Below, one piece after another: positions 41,001 through 48,840 of a stretch of 64,000 nt of DNA. Origin of the DNA: VBOC01 sp964512655 (GTDB lineage: Bacteria; Bacteroidota; Ignavibacteria; UBA10030; SZUA-254). The stretch's first letter is position 1. Every line of letters starts with the position of its first letter. The DNA is taken from contig CAZEJT010000003.1 of assembly GCA_964512655.1 (NCBI GenBank), positions 248,001 to 312,000 of the forward strand, read 5' to 3'. The translations under genes were made by a program, and so were the position numbers. The notes beneath the pieces were generated by a model. It did no database searches. It was given only the letters and a program-made list of their open reading frames with translations, and had not been told where the DNA came from.

Positions 41001-41611
41001 AGCGTGTCGTGCGCGAAGCAGTCGAGGAGCTCAAACAGGAGGAGTTTAAAGAGGTGTTCGAACGGGAGGGTGGGAAAGGTATTGAAGCCGCCCGAACCTC
41101 GGAAGCTATTGTCGAATCGGATATCGAAGCGCTTATTCCGGATTTTTATATCGAAGCGGATGCGGAGCGGCTTGACATATACCGGCGACTCTACAGGGCG
41201 CAGGCGGAGGAAGAACTCCGTTCCATGCGCGAAGAGCTCCGCGACAGGTTCGGGGCGTATCCGCCGGAGGTGGAGAATCTCTTTGGGCTCGTTGAGCTTC
41301 GGCTGGCCGCGTCGAAGGCAGGATACCAAAAGGTCGCGCTGAGGGCGGGCGTTCTTACCGTCACCCTTCCCCCGGAATCAGACAACTGGTTCTATGGGAA
41401 AGATGGCGACACCTCTGCGCCGATTCAGAAAATCGCCGAGGAGATCTCGCGTGATAAGAGCAGGAGAAGGCAGATCACGCAGGCAGGCAAAGAGCTTCTA
41501 CTGGAGATTAAGCTCGACTCAGGCGGCAGCGTGGACGAGAGACTTGCGGAGGCCAGGAAAGTCCTGCAGCATCTCATCAGTCTCGGTGAACCGGCCACAG
41601 TAACGGCCTGA
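38087..41611 (+). CDS. mfd: transcription-repair coupling factor Mfd
   Basis: 1174 aa, usual length. UvrB-like N-terminal domains (about 120-350) with FAVRGGILDVFPYVGEHPIR; RNA polymerase-interacting domain (about 460-530) with LKRGDFIVHADHGIGSFAGL; RecG-like translocase with Walker A GDVGFGKTEV, the DEEH box in LLIIDEEHRFG, TATPIPRTLHFSL, and QLRGRVGRS in motif VI; C-terminal regulatory domain. It removes RNA polymerase stalled at lesions and recruits UvrA. Odd: residues about 365-415 form a low-complexity insertion rich in Arg, Ser, Gly and Pro between the UvrB-like part and the polymerase-binding part. Confidence 0.96.
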   Translation: MQEIKKEIFKSGKFGELSRALTGAAATDPLVVKGISGSLLAFVAVFVGEETQKQVVVVARDDDRAEMLRDDCAQLGGEGNVRLFARRSQHSAQSLDLTSSVAQIETLQSLAKPSRLLVVASPTSVAQKVPAPAEFRQTILELQVNEERDFQSLLSRLTELGFERKEFVEGYGEFAVRGGILDVFPYVGEHPIRFEFWGNSIESIREFDVLSQRSIRQLKRASLVPPLEREAPGDESLPAGSARRPGSRVASLFDHVAKDSIVILDEPALIEGEINELDKEGAGDHLAFAEVFSKIRDFLTIVQSQFGQARIDFGSVSQPSFNGSVSRLIDEMRALSRQEYKLILSCDTKEEAKRLSELIEETLTSPDRAPSADDRDSSRGRRSSVNAEIEGVAGPGARPRAGDSPPGGGVVPSFTVLSETVHAGFIYHPLRLAVFTEHEIFGRIKRRGTAKRRRFKGFSQKELHQLKRGDFIVHADHGIGSFAGLSKIKVGGVEQEVMKLLFLENDVLYVNLNFINRVQKYSSQEGHVPALNKLGGAEWERTKARAKKRIKDIARDLIRLYARRKHEKGHAFSPDTHWQKELEASFMYEDTVDQARATLEVKNDMENAAPMDRLICGDVGFGKTEVAVRAAFKAVMDGTQAAVLVPTTILALQHFNTFQDRLSRYTTRIENITRFKSRKEQLRILEDLKKGALDIIIGTHRLLSADVEFKDLGLLIIDEEHRFGVAAKEKLRKVKASVDTLTLTATPIPRTLHFSLIGARDLSLIATPPRNRLPISTEIIAGDSTGRQVHWGVIREAILKEIHRGGQVYFVHDRVNNIEAVADQVRAHVPEARLHIAHGQMPGHQLEKAMLEFLEKKYDVLVCTKIIESGLDIPNVNTIIVNRADRFGLAELYQLRGRVGRSNVQAFAYLLTPPLSVLPRATFRRLQAIEEFTELGAGFNLAMRDLEIRGAGNLLGGEQSGYILEMGFEMYERVVREAVEELKQEEFKEVFEREGGKGIEAARTSEAIVESDIEALIPDFYIEADAERLDIYRRLYRAQAEEELRSMREELRDRFGAYPPEVENLFGLVELRLAASKAGYQKVALRAGVLTVTLPPESDNWFYGKDGDTSAPIQKIAEEISRDKSRRRQITQAGKELLLEIKLDSGGSVDERLAEARKVLQHLISLGEPATVTA

Positions 41612-41637
41612 TCGAACAGCTGGGAGAAAACGTGGCT

Positions 41638-41866
41638 GGCGCAGGCTAAATCCTGCGCCTACTCAAGGCTTTCGGGATGGTTTTTTGTAGCCGCGCCCTT
41701 TAGGGCGCGCATCAGTGAGCGCGGGCTGAAGCCCGCGGCTACAAAAGAATACAAAGTGTCCCGGCGAATCAAACTGGTGTCACGGTAGGGACCGTGACAC
41801 CAGTCGGGAAAAGGGCGAGCATACAAATCTCCGCACGATGACGCGCCGGCTGAAGCCGGCGCCTAC
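41638..41866. repeat. REP-like palindrome cluster D (four units)
   Basis: Units at 41638-41662 (reverse, GCAGG/CCTGC stem variant), 41687-41713 (forward), 41717-41742 (reverse) and 41841-41866 (reverse). Together with the 14-bp hairpin at 41773 they fill nearly all of the 271-base gap between the convergent mfd and PAP2 genes. Confidence 0.85.
41773..41804. terminator. 14-bp perfect hairpin inside REP cluster D
   Basis: Arms ACTGGTGTCACGGT (41773-41786) and ACCGTGACACCAGT (41791-41804) with loop AGGG. It has a different sequence from the REP units and no T-run. Between convergent genes, so a terminator role is plausible; it could also be a protein-binding palindrome. Confidence 0.5.
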
Positions 41867-41882
41867 CGGGGAAGGTTACGGA

Positions 41883-42878
41883 TCATTCCGAAGAAGAGGC
41901 GACTGGTCCCTCCGCCAACACTCCCTCATTCGCCCGCGCCCGATTGCGCTGAAGAAGCGCGAAAAGAGCCGGAGCCGTCCACACGGTGAATCCCATAAAC
42001 AGCGCACCCCCGATCAGATCCACCACGTAGTGATACCGCAGGTAGACCGTGCTGAGGATCAGCAGAGTCCCGATCACATAAAGTGCATATCGGGACTTGA
42101 CCTGGTACTTTCTCGCGAAGTACATCACGAGAAGGGTCATCTCGGTGTGCCCGCTCGGGAATGCGTCTCGCTGCGCCACAGCGGCAGGATTAGGCAGATC
42201 GTGGGGAATTGACTCGCCGGCATCGAGGAAATCCCGAAGCGGATTCGTGAAAAAGACCCCCGGCAACTCCTTGTCGAGAGACCCGAATGCATGGAGCGTG
42301 AACCTGGGCCCGATCGCCGGGAAGAGAATGTAGCCGAGATACGAAAGGAAGAATCCGTAGGTCAGCGTGAACATGACGAACGAGAACTTGTCGTAATCCC
42401 GCCGCATGAGCAGCTCCGCGGCGAGTGTCACCATCAAAAGGTAATAACTCACATAGGCGAGTTGAAGGATCTCCGTTACTACCGGGGAGGCCCACTGCGC
42501 GAGCCACACGGTGGGGTGGACGCCGAAGAGGAAGTGATCGATCTCGATCAACGTCAGGTCGATATCTGGCCGTCCGATCGACTGGATGATGATGTAGACT
42601 TCCTTGAAGACCAGGAAGATCACACCGACCGGATACCAGTCGTGCAAGAATCGGAGAAGGCGCATCTCCGGGTGCGTGGCCGCGATGGAGAGCAGAGTGA
42701 TGATCACACTCAGCCCGATATTAATCGGGACAATGCGGTTCCACGAGGCTGAGCCCGGAAGGGCGATGATGGCGAGGATCGAAACGACCGTAGAAAATGC
42801 AATGACCAGGCGATCGACCGGGCCGGGTGTGCGTACGATGGAGGAGATGCTCAGGGGCAAGCGCGTCTCCTCAAGCAA
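41883..42878 (-). CDS. PAP2-superfamily membrane phosphatase/phosphotransferase (AUR1-like)
   Basis: 331 aa with about eight membrane helices. The PAP2 active-site motifs are RDAFPSGHTEMT (PSGH) and LRYHYVVDLIGG (RxxHxxxD); a GPRFT motif precedes them. The long N-terminal membrane region is like AUR1/inositol-phosphoceramide-synthase-type PAP2 proteins, which move phospho-head groups on lipids. It starts with TTG 42878, overlapping the mgtE stop by eight bases, since no ATG is near; the true start could be a few codons later. Probably a lipid phosphate phosphatase or head-group transferase at the inner membrane. Confidence 0.82.
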   Translation of the reverse strand: MLEETRLPLSISSIVRTPGPVDRLVIAFSTVVSILAIIALPGSASWNRIVPINIGLSVIITLLSIAATHPEMRLLRFLHDWYPVGVIFLVFKEVYIIIQSIGRPDIDLTLIEIDHFLFGVHPTVWLAQWASPVVTEILQLAYVSYYLLMVTLAAELLMRRDYDKFSFVMFTLTYGFFLSYLGYILFPAIGPRFTLHAFGSLDKELPGVFFTNPLRDFLDAGESIPHDLPNPAAVAQRDAFPSGHTEMTLLVMYFARKYQVKSRYALYVIGTLLILSTVYLRYHYVVDLIGGALFMGFTVWTAPALFALLQRNRARANEGVLAEGPVASSSE

Positions 42879-44304
42879 TCCACTGAAGCATCAATGTGGC
42901 GAGAGTGAGGAAAATGCTTATGCCGATTACATCCTGGAATGCCGTTTCGAAAGGTCCCGCAGTGAGCGCCGGATCGAAACCGAGGCGCTTCGATATCATC
43001 GGCACCGTCGTGCCCACAAGTCCGGAGAGGTTAACTGAAACGAACATTGCTATTCCGACCACCAGTCCGAACTCCCACACCCCCTGCCAGATTGCTCCAA
43101 CAATGCCGATGACAAGTCCGCATGCGCCGCCGATAATCAGAGTGGTCTGCATTTGCCGTGAGACCGGAGGCCACCACCGGTCGAGCGTAACGTGACCGGT
43201 CGACATAGCGCGCACGATGATCGCGGCGGACTGCAGACCGGTGTTTCCTGAAATCGCTGAGATGATCGGCATGAAGGACGCGAGGAGAATGACGCGACTC
43301 AGGGTCTTGTCGAAATAATGAATCACAACCCCTGCCCCGAATTCGATGGCAAGCGTCGTAAGGACCCACGGCAGGCGCAACAGCGCAATCTGGGAGGGGG
43401 TGCGCCGTTCCAGCTCCTCCGCATCAGAACCGACCAATCGCGCAACGTCCTCGCTGTGCTCCTGTTCGATAACGTCGACGATGTCATCGATCGTAATCCG
43501 GCCGACGAGCTTGCCCGTCTTTTCGACCACCGGCAGCGACACAAGGTCGTATTTGCGGAACATATCGGCGACCTGCTCCTGGTCAACATCGGTGCTGACG
43601 CTCTTGGCATCGCCTTCCATGATCTTGTACACGCGCCGGTTCGGCGAGTGGAGGACGAGCGACTGGAGGGGGAGCGCCCCGACGAGATGGCCCTCTTCAT
43701 CCACCACGTACACATTGTAAATCAGCATGTGTTTCTTGGCCGACATGCGAACCGCCTTGATCGCCTGCTTGACGGTCGAGTGCATGCCGACCGCAACGTA
43801 CTCCGTACCCATGATCCCGCCCGCGGACTCGGGAGGGTACTCCATGAGGCGCTGGACGGCCGTGGAATCCTTTGCCGGCATCGCGTGAAGAACTTTCTCT
43901 GCGATGCCGGGAGGCAATTGAGCGACCAGATCAGCCGCGTCATCGGAGGCGAGGAGATCGACGTAGGCCGTAATCCGGTCCGACGGGAGAGAGTCGAGTA
44001 TCTGTCCGCGCGCATCAGGACCGAGCTCAAGGAGGACAGCGCTGCCGGTTGCCGTGTCGAGCAGGTTGAACACATACTGTCCGTCTTCCGGCTCGAGCCG
44101 GTCGATGATGTCGCCGATATCGGCGGCGTGGAGGTCGGCAAGAATATTCAGGAGGAGCGGCCCCGTGCGTTCGTGCGCCAGCTCCCTGATATCTTCCATG
44201 AGGGCATCGTCGACCTCGATCGTTTTGATCCCCCGCGAGCGTGGGATGATAATCGCGTCTTCGGTCGTGATGATATGGTTGATATCGCGCGCCGCGTCGG
44301 TCAT
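42871..44304 (-). CDS. mgtE: magnesium transporter MgtE
   Basis: 477 aa with the full MgtE plan: N-terminal superhelical domain (about 20-160; LADLHAADIGDIIDRLEPED), two CBS domains (about 165-290; LVGALPLQSLVLHSPNR and LVGRITIDDIVDVIEQEH), a plug helix and five membrane helices (about 310-477) with SGNTGLQSAAIIVRAM and the ending DPALTAGPFETAFQDVIG, which carries the pore Asp region. Mg2+ binding between the CBS and N domains closes the channel. It overlaps rsmA (ATGA) and the PAP2 gene. Confidence 0.95.
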   Translation of the reverse strand: MTDAARDINHIITTEDAIIIPRSRGIKTIEVDDALMEDIRELAHERTGPLLLNILADLHAADIGDIIDRLEPEDGQYVFNLLDTATGSAVLLELGPDARGQILDSLPSDRITAYVDLLASDDAADLVAQLPPGIAEKVLHAMPAKDSTAVQRLMEYPPESAGGIMGTEYVAVGMHSTVKQAIKAVRMSAKKHMLIYNVYVVDEEGHLVGALPLQSLVLHSPNRRVYKIMEGDAKSVSTDVDQEQVADMFRKYDLVSLPVVEKTGKLVGRITIDDIVDVIEQEHSEDVARLVGSDAEELERRTPSQIALLRLPWVLTTLAIEFGAGVVIHYFDKTLSRVILLASFMPIISAISGNTGLQSAAIIVRAMSTGHVTLDRWWPPVSRQMQTTLIIGGACGLVIGIVGAIWQGVWEFGLVVGIAMFVSVNLSGLVGTTVPMISKRLGFDPALTAGPFETAFQDVIGISIFLTLATLMLQWIA

Positions 44305-45119
44305 GCAACAAGCCGCTCGATTTGGTTGGTCAGGTCAAAGAATTGCTCGGGGGTCAATTGCTCCGGCCGCTTTTCGAGCGGGAGAGTAACTCCGTCCATA
44401 ATTCGTCCCACCGCAGCTTCCGTGTAGGGAAGATACTTCAACCCGTTTCTCAGCGTCTTGCGCCGCTTGCCGAACACCGTACGGATGACAGTGGAAAAGA
44501 CCTCGGGGTTTACTCCGCCCGGAAGGCGGTTGAAAAAGTGGATGTGAAGAATGCTTGACGTCACCTTCGGCCTGGGGTAGAAGCAATTCGGCGATACATC
44601 AAAGAGGATCTCCGGCGTACCGTAGAGCCTTGATGCGACGGAGAGAATTCCGTAGTCCTTGGTTCCCGGCTTTGCCACGACCCTCCGTGTTACTTCCTTC
44701 TGCGCCATAATCGTGACATCCTTGATGGAAGAGCGCTCTTCGAAGGACTTGAAGAGAATGGGGCTTGTGAGATGATACGGGATGTTTCCGAGAAGCCGGA
44801 TCTTGGCCTGATGAGTGTCTCGCCACCATCCCAGGTCGACGTCGAGGAAGTCCTGATGGAGGATGGTAACGCCGGGCGATGCGAAGCGGTTCCGAAGGTC
44901 CTCGATGATGCGTCCGTCGATTTCAACGAGGATGAGATGTTTTACCCTCCCGGCGAGTTCGTGGGTTAGAGCGCCACGGCCGGGGCCGATCTCCATGACC
45001 ACATCGCCCGGGAGGGGTCGAAACGACTTGACGATCTTCCGGACGATGTTCTCATCGATGAGGAAATTCTGCCCGAGGGACTGACGGGGCTTCGCATAGA
45101 GGGTCGGCTTCTTATTCAC
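44301..45119 (-). CDS. rsmA: 16S rRNA dimethyladenosine transferase RsmA (KsgA)
   Basis: 272 aa. Dimethylates A1518 and A1519 in helix 45 of 16S rRNA. SLGQNFLIDENIVRKIV opening, SAM-binding EIGPGRGALTHELA, LVEIDGRI, and the catalytic NIPYHLTSPILF (motif IV). The C-terminal domain KRRKTLRNGLKYLP is intact. It sits 24 bases after the AsmA-like gene and overlaps mgtE by four bases. ATG 45119. Confidence 0.96.
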   Translation of the reverse strand: MNKKPTLYAKPRQSLGQNFLIDENIVRKIVKSFRPLPGDVVMEIGPGRGALTHELAGRVKHLILVEIDGRIIEDLRNRFASPGVTILHQDFLDVDLGWWRDTHQAKIRLLGNIPYHLTSPILFKSFEERSSIKDVTIMAQKEVTRRVVAKPGTKDYGILSVASRLYGTPEILFDVSPNCFYPRPKVTSSILHIHFFNRLPGGVNPEVFSTVIRTVFGKRRKTLRNGLKYLPYTEAAVGRIMDGVTLPLEKRPEQLTPEQFFDLTNQIERLVA

Positions 45120-45143
45120 CGTCAGGGGCGGGGCGGTGTTCGT

Positions 45144-47645
45144 TCAGGGCTTCTTGAACAATTTCATAAGCCCTTCCTGAGCCTTCTTCTTCAGATCTTC
45201 CTCAACTTTCTGTTTCGCTGCGTTCGCCTGCGCCTCGGTGTTCAGTTTGAGAACGGGATCCGATGCGGTCCCGCCGACGAGGAAATTCAGATTGAAATTC
45301 CCGTCTTTATCCTTGAGGAATTGCAGTACCTGGTCGCCCACTCCGTTCAGCTTGAGCCGGTCGGATACGTCGCCGGGCAGCCTGACGTTGAGATTGTAAT
45401 TCAACGAGCCGTCGAGCCCCTGCGATCCGTCGACGAGAAATTTCGTCGTGCCGGCGTCAACTTTCAAACCCTTCACGTTGAAACGGCCGTCCTGGATCGA
45501 GAATGCATTCGTCCAGTCCTTGAAGTTCACCTGCTTCATCGACTCCAGGTTCGTGAACTGCGCCACTTTCTGCATCAGCGGCAGTCCCAACAGCTTCCCC
45601 TCGAGGATGTGCACGTCGCCGTTGCCGAGAAGCGATTGAGTATTAAGCCCGAGCGTGTCGTTGAGATCACCCTTCAGCTTGGTGTTCAGGTTCAATTTTC
45701 CGGCAAGGTATTTCCCGAACGATGTGAACTTGGGAAGGAGCTCGCCCGATTCTACGTTTACAATGCTGAGATCAAGGTCGAACGGTTTCTTCGCCTGGTC
45801 GTGGAGATCGAGAGTGCCCTGCGATTTAATGGTCCCTTGAAACGCATTGACGGTGAAGTTCTTCAGATTGACTTTTCCACCGGAGATCGCCGCCGTCCCC
45901 TTCGCGTTGTTGAACGTAAATTTGTCGGTTACCAGTTTGTCGATGCTGACGTCCGCGTTGACATCGATTCCCGGGACCAAGCCGCCGCCTGCCGGTTTCT
46001 TCGCGGAGGCAGATCCGGTCTTGGGCGCTCCTGCCGGGGGAGCATTGTCGGACATCAGGTCGGCGGTCCGAAGTTGTTTCGATTTGAGCGTCAACGTGGC
46101 GGTTGGAGTACCGGCGGATTTCGCGGCATCCTCCATCACCATCCCCAGATAGTTCTTGAGTGCGAACGAGAGGTTTAGATCCGACTCGCCGATGTTCATC
46201 GCGAGCTGTTTCGACTGGACGACCTGGTTGTTGAACTCGACGGTGCCGTTCAGGTTGCTGATCGGTGCTTTGGATGCGGCGGATTTGATCGTTACACCCT
46301 GCAGGTCGATCGTGCCGTTCGCCTTGAGGGTCTGGGGCAGCTTGGGTTTGCCGTCGATGGAGATGGCGGATTTCATGCGGCCGTGAAGCTCAGTGCCCGG
46401 CTCGAGAGGGTAGAACTCTTTGACCTCGTCGAGGTTCATGGAACCGTTGAGCGCAGCGCTGAGGAGAGGATCGTCTAAGTTTGTCATCTGAAGGCGGCCG
46501 TCGATCGAGTTGCTCCCGAAATTGGCGGAGAACTTATGGAGGCGAAAACTACCGATCCCCTTGGCGCCGAGGGGAACCGAGGGCTTCTCGAATGCTCCCG
46601 AGAGGTTGACATTCGTGATCGACTTCGGGAGCGACGCGTAGTGGATCGACCCGTTTGAGACTGTGAATGACGCGGATACCGCGGGGTTGATGGTTTCGCT
46701 CGACGGCCCCGTCACAGCGAGAGACAGCGCAATCTCGCCGGAGCCCTCGAGTCCGCTCGTCTTCTTGAGCATCTCGGGCGGCAGGATGGAGAGAAACTGG
46801 GTCATCTGGATCCCGGGCGAGGAGATGTGAAGATCCATGTCATTCGATTTCTCGGAGAGTTTCCCGATGCTTCCTGCAATGCTCAACGGCAACTCGCGCA
46901 CTTTGGCTGTCAGGTTGTCGAACTTCAGGATGTCGTTGCCTATCTCGTAGACAATAGAGCCGGTTGAGGTGACAGGCTGTCCGGAGAGGTACCACCATCT
47001 CAGCGAGCCGTAGCTGAAACTGTCGACCGATACATTCTCGGTCACATGAAGCGCGTTCTCAGCGGGTTTTGTCTCCGCACTGAGCTTCCCATTCAACCCG
47101 CTCACGGCCATCCGGCTGTCGAATTTCCTATCGGTGTAGAGCAACTCCCCGTTTCGGATTTCCAGGTCCGAAAGGAGAAACGCTCCGGCACTTCCCCGCT
47201 CTTCCTTTAGAGACCCCTGCTTTTTCGCCTCGGCCTCGGTTGCGTTGCCGGAGAAGTTCTTCAGGCCATCGGGAGTCACCTCGAGGTTGATTACGGGATG
47301 ATCGAGGCGGATCCGACCCATTTCAATCTTGCCCGTGATAAGCGGGAGGATCTTCACGTTCAGGGCAAGGTGGTCGAGAGCAATGAATTCCGAGCTTTCG
47401 AACCCCTTATTGGGCGGATTGGATATTGAGAGGCCTCCTACGGAAACCCCAAGGGGAAATATTGACAAGGATATGTCCTTGACCGAAACCGTCCGGTGAG
47501 TCGACCCCTCTATCTGCGGGATCACGACGGCTTTCAGCCGCTCGCTGGTAAAATAGAACGTGGCAAAGATGAGGGCAAGGACGATAAGCCCTGCGGGGAT
47601 CGCGAGAATCGTGATCCAAATTTTGGACTTCCTGGTGAGTGGCAT
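45144..47645 (-). CDS. AsmA-family (bacterial VPS13/Chorein-like) envelope protein
   Basis: 833 aa with one N-terminal membrane helix (about 9-31, IWITILAIPAGLIVLALIFA) and a very long beta-strand-rich periplasmic part. Signatures are LKAVVIPQIEGSTHRTVSVK near the N-terminus and the AsmA C-terminal domain SLLGNGDVHILEGKLLGLPL...FSIQDGRFNVKGLKVDAG near 650-730. AsmA-like proteins are thought to carry phospholipids between inner and outer membranes, which fits the beta-barrel gene at 35322. It heads a four-gene unit with rsmA, mgtE and PAP2, and the mRNA appears leaderless. Confidence 0.88.
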   Translation of the reverse strand: MPLTRKSKIWITILAIPAGLIVLALIFATFYFTSERLKAVVIPQIEGSTHRTVSVKDISLSIFPLGVSVGGLSISNPPNKGFESSEFIALDHLALNVKILPLITGKIEMGRIRLDHPVINLEVTPDGLKNFSGNATEAEAKKQGSLKEERGSAGAFLLSDLEIRNGELLYTDRKFDSRMAVSGLNGKLSAETKPAENALHVTENVSVDSFSYGSLRWWYLSGQPVTSTGSIVYEIGNDILKFDNLTAKVRELPLSIAGSIGKLSEKSNDMDLHISSPGIQMTQFLSILPPEMLKKTSGLEGSGEIALSLAVTGPSSETINPAVSASFTVSNGSIHYASLPKSITNVNLSGAFEKPSVPLGAKGIGSFRLHKFSANFGSNSIDGRLQMTNLDDPLLSAALNGSMNLDEVKEFYPLEPGTELHGRMKSAISIDGKPKLPQTLKANGTIDLQGVTIKSAASKAPISNLNGTVEFNNQVVQSKQLAMNIGESDLNLSFALKNYLGMVMEDAAKSAGTPTATLTLKSKQLRTADLMSDNAPPAGAPKTGSASAKKPAGGGLVPGIDVNADVSIDKLVTDKFTFNNAKGTAAISGGKVNLKNFTVNAFQGTIKSQGTLDLHDQAKKPFDLDLSIVNVESGELLPKFTSFGKYLAGKLNLNTKLKGDLNDTLGLNTQSLLGNGDVHILEGKLLGLPLMQKVAQFTNLESMKQVNFKDWTNAFSIQDGRFNVKGLKVDAGTTKFLVDGSQGLDGSLNYNLNVRLPGDVSDRLKLNGVGDQVLQFLKDKDGNFNLNFLVGGTASDPVLKLNTEAQANAAKQKVEEDLKKKAQEGLMKLFKKP

Positions 47646-47653
47646 GTGGGAAA

Positions 47654-47682
47654 AATATAGAGAAATGAGGCCTTAATTTCAA
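47654..47682 (-). promoter_or_regulatory. sigma70-type promoter for asmA-rsmA-mgtE-pap2 (leaderless)
   Basis: Minus strand TTGAAA (47677-47682), 17-base spacer, TATATT (47654-47659). Only eight bases lie between the -10 box and ATG 47645, so the leader would be about 0-2 bases; no Shine-Dalgarno is possible. Confidence 0.7.
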
Positions 47683-47770
47683 TCATCTAAAGGGGCATAC
47701 AAGGAAAACACGGGGGCACGATCGCAAGTTCAGGGGCACGGAGGCGCCATTCGGGAGCATGAAAATCCAA

Positions 47771-47799
47771 TTGACAATATGCTCCCGTTTAGGTATATT
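47771..47799 (+). promoter_or_regulatory. strong sigma70-type promoter for the BMC cassette
   Basis: TTGACA (47771-47776), exactly 17 bases, TATATT (47794-47799), predicted start near 47806. It gives a leader of about 44 bases carrying AAAGGAG before ATG 47850. Among the best promoters in the window. Confidence 0.82.
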
Positions 47800-47849
47800 C
47801 GTTTCGCGTTATTTTTAGCCATCTTACACTCTTTGAAAGGAGTTCGTTC

Positions 47850-48137
47850 ATGGCGGATATTTCTCTCGATGCGTTGGGAATGGTCGAGACTAAGGGACTC
47901 GTTGGCTCAATCGAAGCAGCCGATGCCATGGTCAAGGCGGCCAAGGTCACACTGATTGGCAAGGAAGTCATCGGCGGCGGATATGTCACGGTCATGGTGC
48001 GCGGGGATGTCGGGGCGGTGAAGGCTGCGACTGACGCGGGCGCCGCAGCTGCCCAGCGCGTTGGCGAGCTCGTCTCCGTACACGTGATCCCACGCCCGCA
48101 TATGGATGTTGAAAGCATTCTTCCAAAGCGGAAGTGA
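47850..48137 (+). CDS. bacterial microcompartment shell protein, BMC-H
   Basis: 95 aa, a single BMC (pfam00936) domain that forms hexameric shell tiles. Family signatures are ALGMVETKGLVGSIEAADAM, KAAKVTLIGKE, the pore loop VIGGG at 40-44, VMVRGDVGAVKAATDAGAAA, and VGELVSVHVIPRPH. The Gly-rich pore suggests an open central pore for small metabolites. Ribosome binding site AAAGGAG lies about nine bases before ATG. Nearest relatives by eye are PduA/EutM/RmmH-type BMC-H. No encapsulated enzyme, BMC-T or BMC-P (pentamer) gene is in the window, so other shell parts must be elsewhere if a closed shell forms. Confidence 0.95.
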   Translation: MADISLDALGMVETKGLVGSIEAADAMVKAAKVTLIGKEVIGGGYVTVMVRGDVGAVKAATDAGAAAAQRVGELVSVHVIPRPHMDVESILPKRK

Positions 48138-48185
48138 GGCCCTGTTTTCCTTCGCAGTAGTTCACCCCTCTTTTAGACCCAAACT

Positions 48186-48782
48186 ATGCTTGACTACGCC
48201 CTCGGACTCATAGAGACTCGGGGACTTGTCGGCGCCATCGAAGCGGCTGACGCCGCCACGAAGGCGGCAGATGTTGAGCTGATCGGCAAGGAGCGCGCAG
48301 ACGCGGGTCTGATGACCATCAAGCTCAGAGGCGATGTTGCCGCGATCCGTGCCGCCGTTGATGCCGGAGCGGCGGCGGCTCAGAGAGTCGGGGAGCTCGT
48401 TTCCGCGCATGTCATTCCCCGCCCGGATGATGAAACCGAAATCCTGATCTATCCTCCGCCGTGGCAGACGAAAGAGAAGCAGCCTTCGGGGGAGCAGCCC
48501 CCGGCGGGCCGGCGCGCGAGGAAACAGGCAAGAGAAACCGCGGCAGAGTCATCTCCGGAACCCGAAGCTGACTCTGCCGAGTCCGAGGCGCCCGCGGAAG
48601 AGCCGCCAATCATGAGCGACGACGAGCAGACGCACCTCCAGCAGTTGAAAGACATGACCGTGCATGAGCTCCGGCGTTACGCTCGGACCGTTAAAGGCTT
48701 GCCCATTGCAGGCCGGCAGATTTCAAAGGCAAACCGCGATGACCTTATCGCGCATTTGATGGCTGTAAAGTTTCCCAGGTAG
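48186..48782 (+). CDS. BMC-H shell protein with acidic linker and SAP/Rho-N-like C-terminal domain
   Basis: 198 aa. Residues 1-80 are a second BMC-H domain close to the previous gene (LGLIETRGLVGAIEAADAAT, LRGDVAAIRAAVDAGAAAAQ, VGELVSAHVIPRP), with a different pore loop (ERADAG in place of EVIGGG). Residues about 85-150 are a disordered linker, Pro/Glu/Ala-rich with an RRARKQAR basic patch. Residues about 151-198 (LQQLKDMTVHELRRYARTVK, then a RQISKANRDDLIAHLM end) fit the helix-turn-helix SAP or Rho N-terminal domain fold that binds DNA or RNA. No strong Shine-Dalgarno; 48 bases after gene 1. A hexamer would display six nucleic-acid-binding tails at the shell. This function is inference. Confidence 0.88.
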   Translation: MLDYALGLIETRGLVGAIEAADAATKAADVELIGKERADAGLMTIKLRGDVAAIRAAVDAGAAAAQRVGELVSAHVIPRPDDETEILIYPPPWQTKEKQPSGEQPPAGRRARKQARETAAESSPEPEADSAESEAPAEEPPIMSDDEQTHLQQLKDMTVHELRRYARTVKGLPIAGRQISKANRDDLIAHLMAVKFPR

Positions 48783-48800
48783 GTTCTTGTTGAACTGACG

Positions 48801-48836
48801 AACTCCATCGGCGACGGCTTGATGGAGTTTTTTTTT
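48801..48836 (+). terminator. intrinsic terminator after the BMC cassette
   Basis: Perfect 9-base stem AACTCCATC (48801-48809) / GATGGAGTT (48821-48829), 11-base loop, and nine consecutive T (48828-48836). The clearest Rho-independent terminator in the window. It ends four bases before the ybbR start codon. Confidence 0.9.
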
Positions 48837-48840
48837 GGGA

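Noticed and set aside
41612..41882. Possible tRNA or structured RNA in the mfd-PAP2 gap
   Set aside because: All stem-loops there are explained by REP units and a simple hairpin; no cloverleaf or T-loop GTTCRANNC pattern.
43318..44427. 369-codon plus-strand frame opposite mgtE
   Set aside because: Antisense shadow of a complete MgtE.
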